Source: Aquisalimonas sp. (GTDB lineage: Bacteria; Pseudomonadota; Gammaproteobacteria; Nitrococcales; Aquisalimonadaceae). From it: a DNA stretch of 12,764 bases. The notes beneath the pieces were generated by a model. That model did no database searches, had not been told where the DNA came from, and worked only from the letters and a program-made list of their open reading frames with translations. The DNA lies in contig SKYZ01000224.1 in the NCBI GenBank assembly GCA_007127625.1, forward strand, positions 1 through 12,764, given 5' to 3'. Position numbers and translations under genes: made by a program. Each line of letters starts with the position of its first letter. The stretch's first letter is position 1. Below, in pieces: positions 1 to 7,358 of the stretch.

Positions 1-357
1 GGCATCAACCAGGCCGTCACTGAGGCCCTGGCCTTCGGCCAGGCCTCCGGCCTGGACATGGACAAGGTCATCCAGGTGGTCAGCGGCGGTGCGGCCGGCA
101 ACTGGTTCCTGCAGATGCGTGGACCCACCATGGTGAAAGGCACCTATGAGCCCGGCTTCAAGCTCGGCCTGCACCACAAGGACCTCACCATCTGCCGCCA
201 GATGCTGAACAACATGAACGTGGCGCTGCCCATCGTGGAAATGACCCTCAAGCACTATGAGCGCCTGATGGATGCCGGCTACGCGGACGAGGACATCTCC
301 GCCCTGTACCGTGACAAGCAGGCCATGTTCAGTAACGGCAACAAGCGCTCGCTGTAA
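1..357 (+). CDS. NAD(P)-dependent beta-hydroxyacid dehydrogenase, C-terminal part (5' end outside window)
   Basis: The reading frame is open from the first base to a TAA at 355-357 and encodes the last 118 residues of a protein. The sequence matches the all-helical C-terminal domain of the 3-hydroxyisobutyrate dehydrogenase/tartronate semialdehyde reductase (beta-HAD) family. Visible family features are an N-terminal stretch with asparagine near the start of the long helix (GINQAVTEALAFG), a G-A-A-G-N-W segment, and the conserved H-H-K-D-L motif before the final helices. The Rossmann NAD-binding domain and the catalytic lysine motif lie upstream, outside the window, so the exact substrate (hydroxyisobutyrate, glyoxylate/succinic semialdehyde or tartronate semialdehyde) cannot be assigned. 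The SseB-like gene follows 21 nt downstream on the same strand, suggesting co-transcription. The enzyme is expected to be cytosolic and to act as a homo-oligomer. Confidence 0.88.
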   Translation, partial: GINQAVTEALAFGQASGLDMDKVIQVVSGGAAGNWFLQMRGPTMVKGTYEPGFKLGLHHKDLTICRQMLNNMNVALPIVEMTLKHYERLMDAGYADEDISALYRDKQAMFSNGNKRSL

Positions 358-378
358 CGGCGGGCACGGAGGACGATC

Positions 379-816
379 ATGGGCGATAACGGCGACACCG
401 ACGACCGCTTCGACACCTTCGAACCGGTCAATCATCTGGAGCGCGCCCTGGTGTCGGCGCAGAACGGTGACACCGACACCGTCGATTTCATGGAGCAGCT
501 CGCCGGCGCGCAGGTGGCGATTCTCGTGGACCAGGAGTTCGCCTCCACCGAGCATCCGGAAGGCGTGCGCCCGCTGGTGCTGGAAGGCCCCGATGGCGAG
601 GGGCTGCTGGCGCTGTTCACGGCGCCCGCCCGGGGCTACCCCATGACCGAGCAGAACCCCGACTTCGCCTTCTCCGTGGAGGTTTCCTTCGCCTGGGCGG
701 TCAACAGCACCTGGGAGGGCATGGGGCTGGTGGTGAACCCCGGCTGGCGCGTGGGGCTGACCATTCCGGCGGAGACGGTGAGCGCGATGAAAGGGGCACA
801 GCCGAAACCGTCGTAG
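379..816 (+). CDS. SseB-domain protein
   Basis: This encodes 145 residues. The start is supported by a GGAGG ribosome binding site at 367-371, about 7 nt before the ATG. Residues about 18-135 resemble the SseB N-terminal domain, with an N-x-L-E-R-A-L opening helix, a predicted beta-rich middle (P-L-V-L-E-G-P-D-G-E-G-L-L-A-L-F-T), and the late G-M-G-L-V-V-N-P-G segment that is typical of the family. The family takes its name from E. coli SseB (enhanced serine sensitivity), but its molecular role is poorly defined. The protein lacks a signal peptide and membrane segments, so it is probably cytosolic. The start of the protein is acidic (D-rich, residues 3-12). It lies 21 nt after the dehydrogenase gene and converges with the SPOR gene, leaving only 6 nt between the two stop codons and no recognisable terminator there. 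Confidence 0.8.
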   Translation: MGDNGDTDDRFDTFEPVNHLERALVSAQNGDTDTVDFMEQLAGAQVAILVDQEFASTEHPEGVRPLVLEGPDGEGLLALFTAPARGYPMTEQNPDFAFSVEVSFAWAVNSTWEGMGLVVNPGWRVGLTIPAETVSAMKGAQPKPS

Positions 817-822
817 CAGCCG

Positions 823-1452
823 TTATCCCCGCATGCGCAGCAGGATGCTGTCCACGTTTTCCTCTTCCAGCCGGCCGCGGATGGCCTCCACGCGTCCCCG
901 GTCCGCGAAGGGGCCGATGCGCACCCGGTGCCACGTCTCGCCGCCGTCCACCTCGACGCTGTGGATGTCGGCCTGGACACCCATGAGGGCCAGGCGGGCC
1001 TTCAGCCGGTCGGCATCCTCGTGGGAGCGGAACGAACCGGCCTGGACCATGTACTGGGCATCGGCGTCGGGTTCCGGCTGCTGCGCAGGTTCGGCGGGAG
1101 TCTCGGCTTCCGGAGTCGGCACTGGCGTGTCGTCGCCGGGGGGGATCGGCGAGACCTCGGGTTCCGATTCGTCCGGGACCACCACTTCCATTTCCGAGAG
1201 CAGCTCATAGAACTCGAAGCGCGGTCGGCTGCTGCCCTCGTCCTCCTGCCGGGCATCACCATCTCCGGCGCTGCTGCCGCCGGCTATGTCGGCTACGCTG
1301 CCGTCGCGTTCGTGGTGCATGTGCACCAGATACGCAATGAACAGCCCCGGCAGCAGGCCACTGAGCACCAGCAGCCACGCCGGGGCGCGGCCGGTGTTGC
1401 TGCTGCGGGACTGGGGTTTGCGCTTCGCGCCGGTCTGCCTGCCTTTCGCCAT
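823..1452 (-). CDS. SPOR-domain inner-membrane protein (FtsN-like)
   Basis: This encodes 209 residues. A basic N-terminal tail (residues 1-23, rich in K/R) precedes a single membrane segment at about 24-45 (AWLLVLSGLLPGLFIAYLV), giving an N-in, C-out topology. A long acidic and proline-rich periplasmic linker (about 50-132, with repeated P-E-P motifs) leads to a C-terminal SPOR domain at about 134-209, which begins Y-M-V-Q-A-G-S-F and contains the typical W-H-R-V-R-I-G-P-F segment. SPOR domains bind denuded glycan strands of septal peptidoglycan, so a role at the division site is likely. The FtsN essential-helix region cannot be confirmed by eye, so I do not assign ftsN. It starts 17 nt after the argS stop, and an argS-SPOR pair is a familiar arrangement in Pseudomonas-like genomes. 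No strong ribosome binding site precedes the ATG, so translation may depend on coupling to argS. Confidence 0.85.
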   Translation of the reverse strand: MAKGRQTGAKRKPQSRSSNTGRAPAWLLVLSGLLPGLFIAYLVHMHHERDGSVADIAGGSSAGDGDARQEDEGSSRPRFEFYELLSEMEVVVPDESEPEVSPIPPGDDTPVPTPEAETPAEPAQQPEPDADAQYMVQAGSFRSHEDADRLKARLALMGVQADIHSVEVDGGETWHRVRIGPFADRGRVEAIRGRLEEENVDSILLRMRG

Positions 1453-1469
1453 ACCGTATCCGTGGTTGC

Positions 1470-3230
1470 CTACATGCTCTCGGGCGCGGAGACACCGAGG
1501 AGCGCGAGGCCGTTGCGAATCACCTGACGGGCCGCCAGGACCAGATTCAGGCGAGCATCGCGCAGATCGGCGTCGTCGACCAGGAACTGGTGCGCGTTAT
1601 AGTAAGTGTGCACATGGCTCGCGAGCTCCCGCAGGTAGTGGGCCACCTGGTGTGGCTCCCGGGCCCGGGCGGCCACCTCGATCAGTTCCGGGTAACGGCC
1701 GATGGCGCTGACCAGTTCGGTTTCATGGGACTCCGTCAGCCGCGTGAGGTTGCGGTCGCCGTTGTCCGGGTCGTGTTGGAGACCTTTTTCCCGTAACTGG
1801 CCCAGCACGCTGCAGATGCGCGCGTGGGCGTACTGGATGTAGTACACCGGGTTGTCGTTGGACTGGGACTTGGCCAGCTCCAGGTCGAAGTCCAGGTGTT
1901 GCTCCGGTTTGCGCATCACGTAGAAGAACCGTGCCGCATCGTCGCCCACGTCCTCGCGCAGTTCCCGCAGGGTGACGAACTGTCCGGAGCGCGTGGACAT
2001 CTGCATGCGCTCGGCGCCGCGGTAGAGAATGGCGAACTGCACCAGGCGGATGTCCAGCTGTTCGGGCTGCTTGTCGAAGGCCTGCAGCGCGGCGTGGACG
2101 CGCGGGACGTAGCCGTGGTGATCGGCACCCCAGACGTCGATGCAGTTGGCATAGCCGCGCTGGAACTTGTTCAGGTGATAGGCGATGTCCGAGGCGAAGT
2201 ACGTGTAGGCGCCGTTCTCGCGGCGCACCACCCGATCCTTTTCGTCGCCGAAGGTGCTGGCGCGGAACCAGGTGGCGCCTTCGTCCTGGTACAGGTGGCC
2301 GGCCGCGTCGAGCTGTGCCAGCGCATCCTCCACGGCACCGCTGTGTGTCAGTGACCGCTCCGAGAACCACTCGTCGTAGTGGACGCCGAAGCCTTCCAGG
2401 TCGTCGCGGATGTCGCCCAGCACCTGGTCCAGGGCCACCTGGAAGACGGTCTCGAAGGCCTCTGCGCCGAGCAGTTCCTTGCAGCGGATGACCAGGGTGT
2501 CGATGTACTCTTCCTTGTCGCCGCCCTCGGATTCGTCCAGGGGCATCTCGGCCAGCACCACTTCTGCCGGATGCAGCAGGGTGTCGCTGTGCTTTTCGGC
2601 CAGGAGGCGGGCGATGTCGCGCACATACTCACCGCGGTAGGCGTTGTCGGGCAGGCGCAGGGTTTCGCCCTGGTGTTCCAGGTACCGCAGCCAGACGCTG
2701 GCGGCAAGGATATCCATCTGCCGGCCGGCGTCGTTGACGTAGTATTCGCGGTGGACGGTGTAACCGGCAACGGCGAGCAGGCTCGCCAGGGCACCGCCAA
2801 AGGCCGCACCGCGACCGTGCCCCACGTGCAGCGGGCCGGTGGGGTTGGCGGAGACGAATTCCAGGTTGATCGCCTCACCGGCGCCCAGCGCGGATCGTCC
2901 GTAGTCGTCGCCCTGGTTCAGTGCGTCGCGGATGGCCGCGTAGGCGGCGTCGGCGGTGATGGTTACGTTGATGAAGCCGGGGCCGGCGATGTCCACGCGC
3001 TCGATGCCCGGGTCGGCCGGCATGGCCGCGACCAGCTGTTCGGCCAGGTCGCGGGGTTTCATGCGGGCCTGCTTGGCCAGGATCATGGCGGTATTGACGG
3101 CATAGTCGCCGTGGGTCTTGTCGCGGGCGCGCTCGACCTGCACGTCCACCCGGGTGTTAGCGGGCAGGGTGCCGTCATGGGCGAGGGTGTCCACGGCGGT
3201 GGAGATCAGGCTGCGCAGCTTCTCTTTCAT
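1470..3230 (-). CDS. argS: arginyl-tRNA synthetase
   Basis: This encodes 586 residues, a normal length for a class Ia ArgRS, which charges tRNA-Arg with arginine in the cytosol. An N-terminal Add1 domain (about 1-95, with [11 protein letters not shown]) is followed by the catalytic core. The HIGH-type signature is H-V-G-H at 135-138 within [14 protein letters not shown]. The KMSKS position is degenerate, as is usual for ArgRS, and reads M-S-T-R-S-G (411-416). A W-G-A-D-H-H-G-Y motif sits at 367-374. The DALR anticodon-binding domain covers about 465-586 (Y-I-Q-Y-A-H-A-R onward). The start fits the family N terminus, although no clear Shine-Dalgarno sequence precedes it. The gene leads a two-gene unit with the SPOR gene. 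Confidence 0.98.
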   Translation of the reverse strand: MKEKLRSLISTAVDTLAHDGTLPANTRVDVQVERARDKTHGDYAVNTAMILAKQARMKPRDLAEQLVAAMPADPGIERVDIAGPGFINVTITADAAYAAIRDALNQGDDYGRSALGAGEAINLEFVSANPTGPLHVGHGRGAAFGGALASLLAVAGYTVHREYYVNDAGRQMDILAASVWLRYLEHQGETLRLPDNAYRGEYVRDIARLLAEKHSDTLLHPAEVVLAEMPLDESEGGDKEEYIDTLVIRCKELLGAEAFETVFQVALDQVLGDIRDDLEGFGVHYDEWFSERSLTHSGAVEDALAQLDAAGHLYQDEGATWFRASTFGDEKDRVVRRENGAYTYFASDIAYHLNKFQRGYANCIDVWGADHHGYVPRVHAALQAFDKQPEQLDIRLVQFAILYRGAERMQMSTRSGQFVTLRELREDVGDDAARFFYVMRKPEQHLDFDLELAKSQSNDNPVYYIQYAHARICSVLGQLREKGLQHDPDNGDRNLTRLTESHETELVSAIGRYPELIEVAARAREPHQVAHYLRELASHVHTYYNAHQFLVDDADLRDARLNLVLAARQVIRNGLALLGVSAPESM

Positions 3231-3267
3231 GCGTTACACGGGGCCGTCGGTGAGGGTTTGCGCGCGT

Positions 3268-3296
3268 ATTATCCCGGTTCGGGGCGTCCCCCACAA
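3268..3296 (-). promoter_or_regulatory. Candidate sigma-70 promoter for argS
   Basis: On the minus strand a -10-like GATAAT (3268-3273, five of six consensus bases) lies 17 nt downstream of TTGTGG (3291-3296), which keeps only the TTG of the -35 consensus. Transcription would begin near 3261, about 30 nt before the argS ATG. The match is by eye only. It is the best candidate between the inverted repeat and argS. Confidence 0.45.
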
Positions 3297-3360
3297 ATCG
3301 ATGTTGGGCGGTGCTCGCGCGGAGTTCTGGCAGGCCCTGTGCGTGGCTTCGATCCGGGAC

Positions 3361-3472
3361 GCCGGGGCAGCGGGTCTTCCGCATCCGGACACGCCGCAAG
3401 TACGTCCCTGTAGGCTCGACTGCGGCCGTCCTGGCCGCAGACGGTCCGGCAGCGGAAGACCCGCTCCCCGGC
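3361..3472. repeat. Long nested inverted repeat (REP/cruciform-like element)
   Basis: Outer arms of 22 nt (3361-3382) and 21 nt (3452-3472) are perfect reverse complements except for one extra base in the left arm. Inside them, CCGGAC (3385-3390) pairs with GTCCGG (3444-3449) across a 2x2 internal loop. A third, separate hairpin has an 8-bp stem CTGCGGCC/GGCCGCAG (3420-3427 and 3433-3440) and a 5-nt loop. The element therefore folds into a long stem carrying an internal hairpin and a single-stranded shoulder (3391-3419). It lies 19 nt beyond the stop of the DUF2390 gene and upstream of the argS promoter candidate. There is no U-run, so it is not a classic intrinsic terminator. It has the look of a dispersed intergenic palindromic repeat, and I have a vague recollection of similar sequences in other halophilic gammaproteobacteria. 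Copy number cannot be judged from one window. Confidence 0.8.
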
Positions 3473-3491
3473 TACCGGCCATCTTCAGGGC

Positions 3492-4019
3492 TTAGTCAAG
3501 TGCGACATCGCGAAGTAGGCGGGTGACGTTTTCATTGGTCTGATCCGCTGTCACGCCCAGACCGGCAAAGTACCTCGCCAGCACCGTCTCGACGGCAGCC
3601 TCCCGGTCGGTCACGACCTCCCGGGCAGTACCCGGGGTCAGTATCGCCAGCACCCGGGTCTGCAGGTACCGTTCCAGTTCCAGCTCCTGGTCCAGCAGGC
3701 GGCGGCGTAACTCTGCCGCGCCGGCGTCCGAGGCCGCCCGGTGGCGCAGGCCGTCGCGGGCCCGGCGATAGGGGCGGAGCACCTCGGCTTCCAGCGACTC
3801 GCTTTCGGTCACGACAGCAGTCACCGTCGGCGTCGCCGCCGGGCCGTGATCGTTGCCGGCGCTCCACAGCAGTGTCAGCAGGGCGGTCACGCAGACCCCG
3901 CTTTCGTCCTGCAGGGCCAGCACCGTTTCCTTGACCCCGGGCTGGCCGTACATGCGGGCCAGGGCCGCCCAGGCGGGATCGGCAAGCTGGTCCGGGTCGA
4001 GGTCGGAGGGTGCATTCAT
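3492..4019 (-). CDS. TIGR02444/DUF2390 family protein, function unknown
   Basis: This encodes 175 residues. The segment W-A-A-L-A-R-M-Y-G-Q-P-G-V-K-E-T-V-L-A-L-Q-D-E-S-G (18-41), followed by a hydrophobic helix with L-L-W at about 48-52, matches the conserved start of the TIGR02444/DUF2390 family as I remember it. The middle has V-L-R-P-Y-R-R-A-R-D-G-L-R (80-92) and an E-L-x-x-E-R helix (about 110-120), also family-like. No function is established for the family. There is no signal peptide, and the single hydrophobic stretch is too short for a confident membrane segment, so it is probably a helical cytosolic protein. The ATG is 9 nt after the stop of the J-domain gene, so the two are almost certainly co-transcribed. 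Only a weak ribosome binding site (CGGA) is visible, consistent with translational coupling. Confidence 0.75.
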   Translation of the reverse strand: MNAPSDLDPDQLADPAWAALARMYGQPGVKETVLALQDESGVCVTALLTLLWSAGNDHGPAATPTVTAVVTESESLEAEVLRPYRRARDGLRHRAASDAGAAELRRRLLDQELELERYLQTRVLAILTPGTAREVVTDREAAVETVLARYFAGLGVTADQTNENVTRLLRDVALD

Positions 4020-4028
4020 TGGTCCGGC

Positions 4029-4613
4029 TCAGGTAATCAGTACCAGGCGCGCCTCGTTGAGCCGCTGCAGGGTTTCCGTGTCGCCGCCCTTGTCCGGGTG
4101 GTGCTGCTGTGCCAACTGGCGGTAGCGGCGGGTGACCTGATCGGCGTTCACCGGTTCCTCGAGGCCGAGGAGGTCCAGGGCTTCACGGTGGCGTTCGCCA
4201 CCGTCCAGTCGCCGCCAGAACCCGCTCAGCATGGCTTCGAGGGTTTCTGCATCCATGGCCTCCAGGTTGGCCAGCTCCAGGTAATAGGTGCGCAGTGGGT
4301 CCGCCTGGGCGATGGCCCGTGCGTCGCCGGTCCCCGCCGAGGGCAACGGGCGCATGGCGATGTCGAGACAGTGAATGTCCAGCCACTCGCCGCGGGCCGC
4401 GAGCCGGTCCTGCAGGCGATAGAGACAATGGAACAGCAGGAAGTGGACGCGGAACAATGCCATCGGGTCGCCCAGATCAGTGCCGGCAAAGGGGGCGACC
4501 TCCGCGCCCTCCAGGCGCCTCAGGAGGGCATGCTCCGTCTGGCCGTCCGGTGCCTGACGGACCTGTTCCAGCACGGCGTCCAGCAGATGATGATCGGCGG
4601 TGGCTTCGGTCAT
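4029..4613 (-). CDS. DnaJ-related protein with C-terminal J domain
   Basis: This encodes 194 residues. The N-terminal roughly 140 residues match the DNAJ_related family (for example F-R-V-H-F-L-L-F-H-C-L-Y-R-L-Q, 54-68, and P-L-R-T-Y-Y-L-E-L-A-N-L, 106-117). The C terminus (about 144-194) is a short J domain with the H-P-D signature at 172-174 in a Q-Q-H-H-P-D-K-G-G-D context, and it ends soon after helix III. The intact HPD indicates that it can stimulate the ATPase of an Hsp70 (DnaK-type) partner. It lacks the G/F and zinc-finger regions of true DnaJ, so it is a specialised co-chaperone, probably cytosolic. A purine-rich GAGAGG lies about 19 nt before the ATG, which is farther than ideal, so the start is the least certain part. 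It is the first gene of a pair with the DUF2390 gene. Confidence 0.85.
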   Translation of the reverse strand: MTEATADHHLLDAVLEQVRQAPDGQTEHALLRRLEGAEVAPFAGTDLGDPMALFRVHFLLFHCLYRLQDRLAARGEWLDIHCLDIAMRPLPSAGTGDARAIAQADPLRTYYLELANLEAMDAETLEAMLSGFWRRLDGGERHREALDLLGLEEPVNADQVTRRYRQLAQQHHPDKGGDTETLQRLNEARLVLIT

Positions 4614-4763
4614 GCGGCTGATGCTACACCTCTCGTCTCGCTGCTTGCCACAAACGCCATCAGCATGCTCCGAGGCGCGTGATGAATGCGGTGCGGAGTT
4701 CGCTGGCAGCGCCGGCTATACACACCGCCTGGAGTCGGTGAAACAGGGTTGACACCGGCGCGA

Positions 4764-4773
4764 TTGTGCACAA
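4764..4773. promoter_or_regulatory. Palindrome TTGTGCACAA (DnaA-box-like on both strands)
   Basis: This is a perfect 10-bp palindrome. Each strand reads TTGTGCACA, which differs from the DnaA-box consensus TTWTNCACA at one position. It could equally be the half-sites of an unrelated dimeric repressor or a chance palindrome. It lies about 150 nt upstream of the J-domain gene start on that gene's strand and about 180 nt before the larger palindrome. Confidence 0.35.
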
Positions 4774-4855
4774 GGGGGCGGCATACGCAGGCAGGAGCCC
4801 GGATAATCGGCGATATTTCAGGTGCCGGTTTCGAGAGGTTTCATAAATCACTGTA

Positions 4856-4884
4856 TTGAAAGGAAATGACGGAGTTTGTTGAAT
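4856..4884 (+). promoter_or_regulatory. Candidate sigma-70 promoter for priA
   Basis: TTGAAA (4856-4861, five of six to the -35 consensus) and TTGAAT (4879-4884, four of six to the -10) are separated by 17 nt in the AT-rich part of the gap. A transcript from here would start near 4891 and carry the 4946-4988 palindrome in a leader of about 165 nt. This is a by-eye match and alternative promoters closer to priA are not excluded. Confidence 0.35.
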
Positions 4885-4945
4885 TATTGGGCAATGTAGC
4901 AGCCTCCCTGACAGAACAGGCACTTCCCGGCGCCATCACGAATTC

Positions 4946-4988
4946 GTCCACACGGTTATCCACAGGTTCTGTGGATGACTGCGTGGAC
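4946..4988. promoter_or_regulatory. 43-bp imperfect palindrome containing two head-to-head DnaA-box-like sites
   Basis: Two 20-nt arms (4946-4965 and 4969-4988) are reverse complements at 17 of 20 positions, around a 3-nt centre. The left arm contains a perfect TTATCCACA DnaA box (4956-4964). The right arm contains its mirror, TGTGGATGA (4970-4978), with a single departure from the consensus. Each arm also ends in GTCCAC/GTGGAC, so the symmetry extends beyond the boxes. The element sits 67 nt before the priA ATG. It could be a DnaA-responsive operator, a binding site for another dimeric regulator, or an RNA hairpin in the priA leader. Confidence 0.65.
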
Positions 4989-5055
4989 ACCGGGAGCGAC
5001 GCACGCACCCTGGCCGGGTACACTCGCCCGCACGGATATCGACTCGGGAAACCCC

Positions 5056-7251
5056 ATGACCGATGCGCTGGTCATTCACGTTGCGGTGCCCGCACCCATG
5101 GACGGCACCCTGGATTATCTCCCACCTGCCGCCTCGGCGGAGCCACCGCCTGCGGGCACGCGGGTCCGTGTGCCATTCGGTCGTCGTCGTGTGATCGGAA
5201 TTGTCACCGGCAGCGGGGAGCGCCCCCGGATCTCCGGTCACCGGCTGCGTCGCATCCAGGAAGTGCTGGACACCGATCCTCTCCTGCCGGCGGAGTTGCT
5301 GAAACTCGGCCTCTGGGCCGCCGACTATTACCATCACCCGCCTGGTGAAGTATTGACCGGGTTTCTGCCGGCGCCGCTGCGCCAGGGGCAGCCCGCGGAG
5401 CGTCGCCCGCCGGAGTACTGGCAGCTCGCCGAATCCGGGCGCGGCACCAATCTCGAGGCAATGCGCCGGCGGGCGCCCCGGCAGGCGGCGGTGCTCGAGC
5501 GCCTCGGTGAGGCTCCCGAGGGGTTACCGGTGGCCGCGCTGGCCGATCTGGAAGGGGACTGGCGCGGTGCGCTGCGCACGCTGGAAGAGCGCGGCCTGCT
5601 GGTGCGAACACCCCCGCGTCAGAGCAGTGCCACCCTTGCACCACCGGCACTCAATGAGGCGCAGCAGCAAGCGGCCGATGCCATTGTCGACTCCCTGGGC
5701 GGGTTTCGTGCGCATCTGCTGGAAGGCGTCACTGGCAGCGGCAAGACGGAGGTGTATCTGGCCGCAGTGGACGCCACCCTGGCGCGCGGCGAACAGGTGT
5801 TGGTGCTGGTGCCGGAGATCGGACTGACGCCTCAGCTCATCGAGCGTTTCAACGCGCGGGTGCCCGGCCGCGTCGCCGTGCTTCATTCCGCGCTGGCGGA
5901 CGGTGAGCGCAGGGATGCCTGGCTCGCCGCCGCCGCCGGTGACGTGGACGTGCTGATCGGTACCCGTTCGGCACTGTTCACGCCCCTGCCGCGTCCAGGG
6001 CTTTTCATTGTCGACGAGGAACACGATGCCTCGCTGAAGCAGCAGGACGGTTTCCGGTACCACGCCCGGGATCTCGCTGCCGTTCGCGCCCGGAATGTGG
6101 ACTGTCCGCTGGTCCTGGGCTCCGCCACACCTTCCCTGGAGAGCCTCCACAACGCCGAGGCCGGACGCTACAGCCTGCTGGGACTGCCCAGGCGCGCCGG
6201 GGCGGCCCGGCCACCGCGCCTGGAGTTGCTGGACATACGCGGTCAGCCGCTGGATGCCGGCGTCGCGCGCCCGGTGCAGGAGCGGATGCAGCAGCACCTG
6301 GACGGCCATGGGCAGGTCCTTCTATTCCTCAATCGGCGTGGCTTCGCACCCGTGCTCCTGTGCCACGACTGCGGCTGGATCGCGGGCTGCCCCCGTTGTG
6401 ATGCCCGCCTTACCTGGCACCAGCACGCGCACCGGCTACGCTGCCACCACTGCGGCTATGAACGCCCGGTGGATCGCCAGTGCCAGGACTGCGGGAGTAC
6501 CGACCTGCGGGACGTCGGCCAGGGAACGGAGAAGCTTGAGCAGGCTCTGTCCGCCCGTTTTCCGGACCACGGCGTGGTCCGGATCGACCGGGACAGTACT
6601 CGGCGCAAGGGGGCCATGAGCGACATGCTGGAGCAGGCGCGTCGGGGCGAGGCGCGCATCCTGCTCGGGACGCAGATGCTGGCCAAGGGCCATGACCTGC
6701 CGGATATCAGTCTGGTGGCGATTCTCGACTGTGATCACGGACTGTTCGGGTCGGACTTCCGCGCGCCGGAGCGCATGGCCCAGCTGATCACCCAGGTCTC
6801 GGGCCGGGCCGGCCGCCGTGAGCGACTCGGTGAAGTGCTGATCCAGACCCATCACCCGGAACACCCGCTGCTGGACACTCTGCTGCGCGAGGGCTATGGC
6901 CGGTTCGCCCGGGTCATGCTCACGGAGCGCCGGGAGGCCGCCCTGCCGCCGCATACCCACATGGCCCTGATCCGCAGCGAGGCAGTGGACGCCGAGGCGC
7001 CGAAGGCGTTTCTGGAGGCAGTTCGCGAGGCCGGAGAAGCCCAGTGCGGTGATGACGTTCTCCTGATGGGGCCGGTGCCGGCACCCATGGAGCGGCGTGC
7101 CGGCCGTTACCGTGCCCAGCTTCTGCTGCAGGCTGCACAGCGGTCGCCGCTGCATGCGCTGCTGCGGCGCCTTGTCCCGGTGTTGCCGAACCTCTCCGGT
7201 GCCCGGCGTGTTCGCTGGTCCGTGGACGTGGATCCCCAGGACATGCTGTAG
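5056..7251 (+). CDS. priA: Primosomal protein N' (replication restart helicase PriA)
   Basis: This encodes 731 residues, close to the 732 of E. coli PriA. PriA binds stalled forks and D-loops and reloads the replicative helicase. The N-terminal 3'-DNA-binding domain covers about 5-105. Walker A is G-V-T-G-S-G-K-T at 224-231, the DEEH box is at 320-323, followed by S-A-T-P-S at 357-361. Eight zinc-binding cysteines appear as CxxC pairs (436/439, 445/448, 463/466, 476/479). Helicase motifs continue with G-T-Q-M-L-A-K-G-H-D at 538-547 and G-R-A-G-R-R at 583-588. I chose the ATG at 5056 because M-T-D-A-L-V-I-H-V-A-V-P matches the family N terminus. An in-frame ATG at 4975 would add 27 unrelated residues and falls inside the palindrome. 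The ribosome binding site is weak (CGGGA). Confidence 0.98.
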   Translation: MTDALVIHVAVPAPMDGTLDYLPPAASAEPPPAGTRVRVPFGRRRVIGIVTGSGERPRISGHRLRRIQEVLDTDPLLPAELLKLGLWAADYYHHPPGEVLTGFLPAPLRQGQPAERRPPEYWQLAESGRGTNLEAMRRRAPRQAAVLERLGEAPEGLPVAALADLEGDWRGALRTLEERGLLVRTPPRQSSATLAPPALNEAQQQAADAIVDSLGGFRAHLLEGVTGSGKTEVYLAAVDATLARGEQVLVLVPEIGLTPQLIERFNARVPGRVAVLHSALADGERRDAWLAAAAGDVDVLIGTRSALFTPLPRPGLFIVDEEHDASLKQQDGFRYHARDLAAVRARNVDCPLVLGSATPSLESLHNAEAGRYSLLGLPRRAGAARPPRLELLDIRGQPLDAGVARPVQERMQQHLDGHGQVLLFLNRRGFAPVLLCHDCGWIAGCPRCDARLTWHQHAHRLRCHHCGYERPVDRQCQDCGSTDLRDVGQGTEKLEQALSARFPDHGVVRIDRDSTRRKGAMSDMLEQARRGEARILLGTQMLAKGHDLPDISLVAILDCDHGLFGSDFRAPERMAQLITQVSGRAGRRERLGEVLIQTHHPEHPLLDTLLREGYGRFARVMLTERREAALPPHTHMALIRSEAVDAEAPKAFLEAVREAGEAQCGDDVLLMGPVPAPMERRAGRYRAQLLLQAAQRSPLHALLRRLVPVLPNLSGARRVRWSVDVDPQDML

Positions 7252-7303
7252 GCCGGGGGCAGGGTGAGTCCGGAGGCATCACGCTCATGCCCTGTGTCAG
7301 CAA

Positions 7304-7334
7304 CAAAAAAAGGCCGCCCGAGGGCGGCCTTTTT
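7304..7334. terminator. Bidirectional intrinsic terminator between priA and pntB
   Basis: A perfect GC-rich stem, AGGCCGCC (7311-7318) with GGCGGCCT (7323-7330), closes a CGAG tetraloop. It is flanked by an A-run (7305-7311) on the left and a T-run (7330-7334) on the right. It therefore works as a rho-independent terminator for priA on the plus strand and for the pnt operon on the minus strand. It lies about 55 nt after priA and 25 nt after pntB. Confidence 0.93.
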
Positions 7335-7358
7335 CGGGATGTTACCCGGTGGTCCGGA

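Larger units (their letters stand above)
4614..5055. other. Intergenic region between divergent J-domain gene and priA
   Basis: This 442-nt gap has no convincing gene. The middle part (about 4802-4895) is noticeably richer in A and T than its surroundings. It contains a 10-bp perfect palindrome (4764-4773), a rightward promoter candidate (4856-4884) and a 43-bp DnaA-box palindrome (4946-4988). On the minus strand TATAGC (4714-4719) could serve as a -10 for the J-domain gene, but its -35 is poor. Short open frames in this gap lack plausible ribosome binding sites and resemble nothing recognisable. Confidence 0.6.

Noticed and set aside
2379..3413. Plus-strand open frame (344 codons) opposite the argS 5' half
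   Set aside because: It is antisense to conserved argS motifs, runs into the inverted repeat, and its product resembles no known family.
4660..4923. Small minus-strand frame (87 codons) upstream of the J-domain gene
   Set aside because: There is no ribosome binding site, no recognisable domain, and its composition follows the intergenic sequence. It would also cross the candidate promoter region.
4975..5055. N-terminal extension of priA from an upstream in-frame ATG
   Set aside because: It would add 27 residues with no family similarity, the ATG lies inside the DnaA-box palindrome, and the start at 5056 gives the standard PriA N terminus and length.
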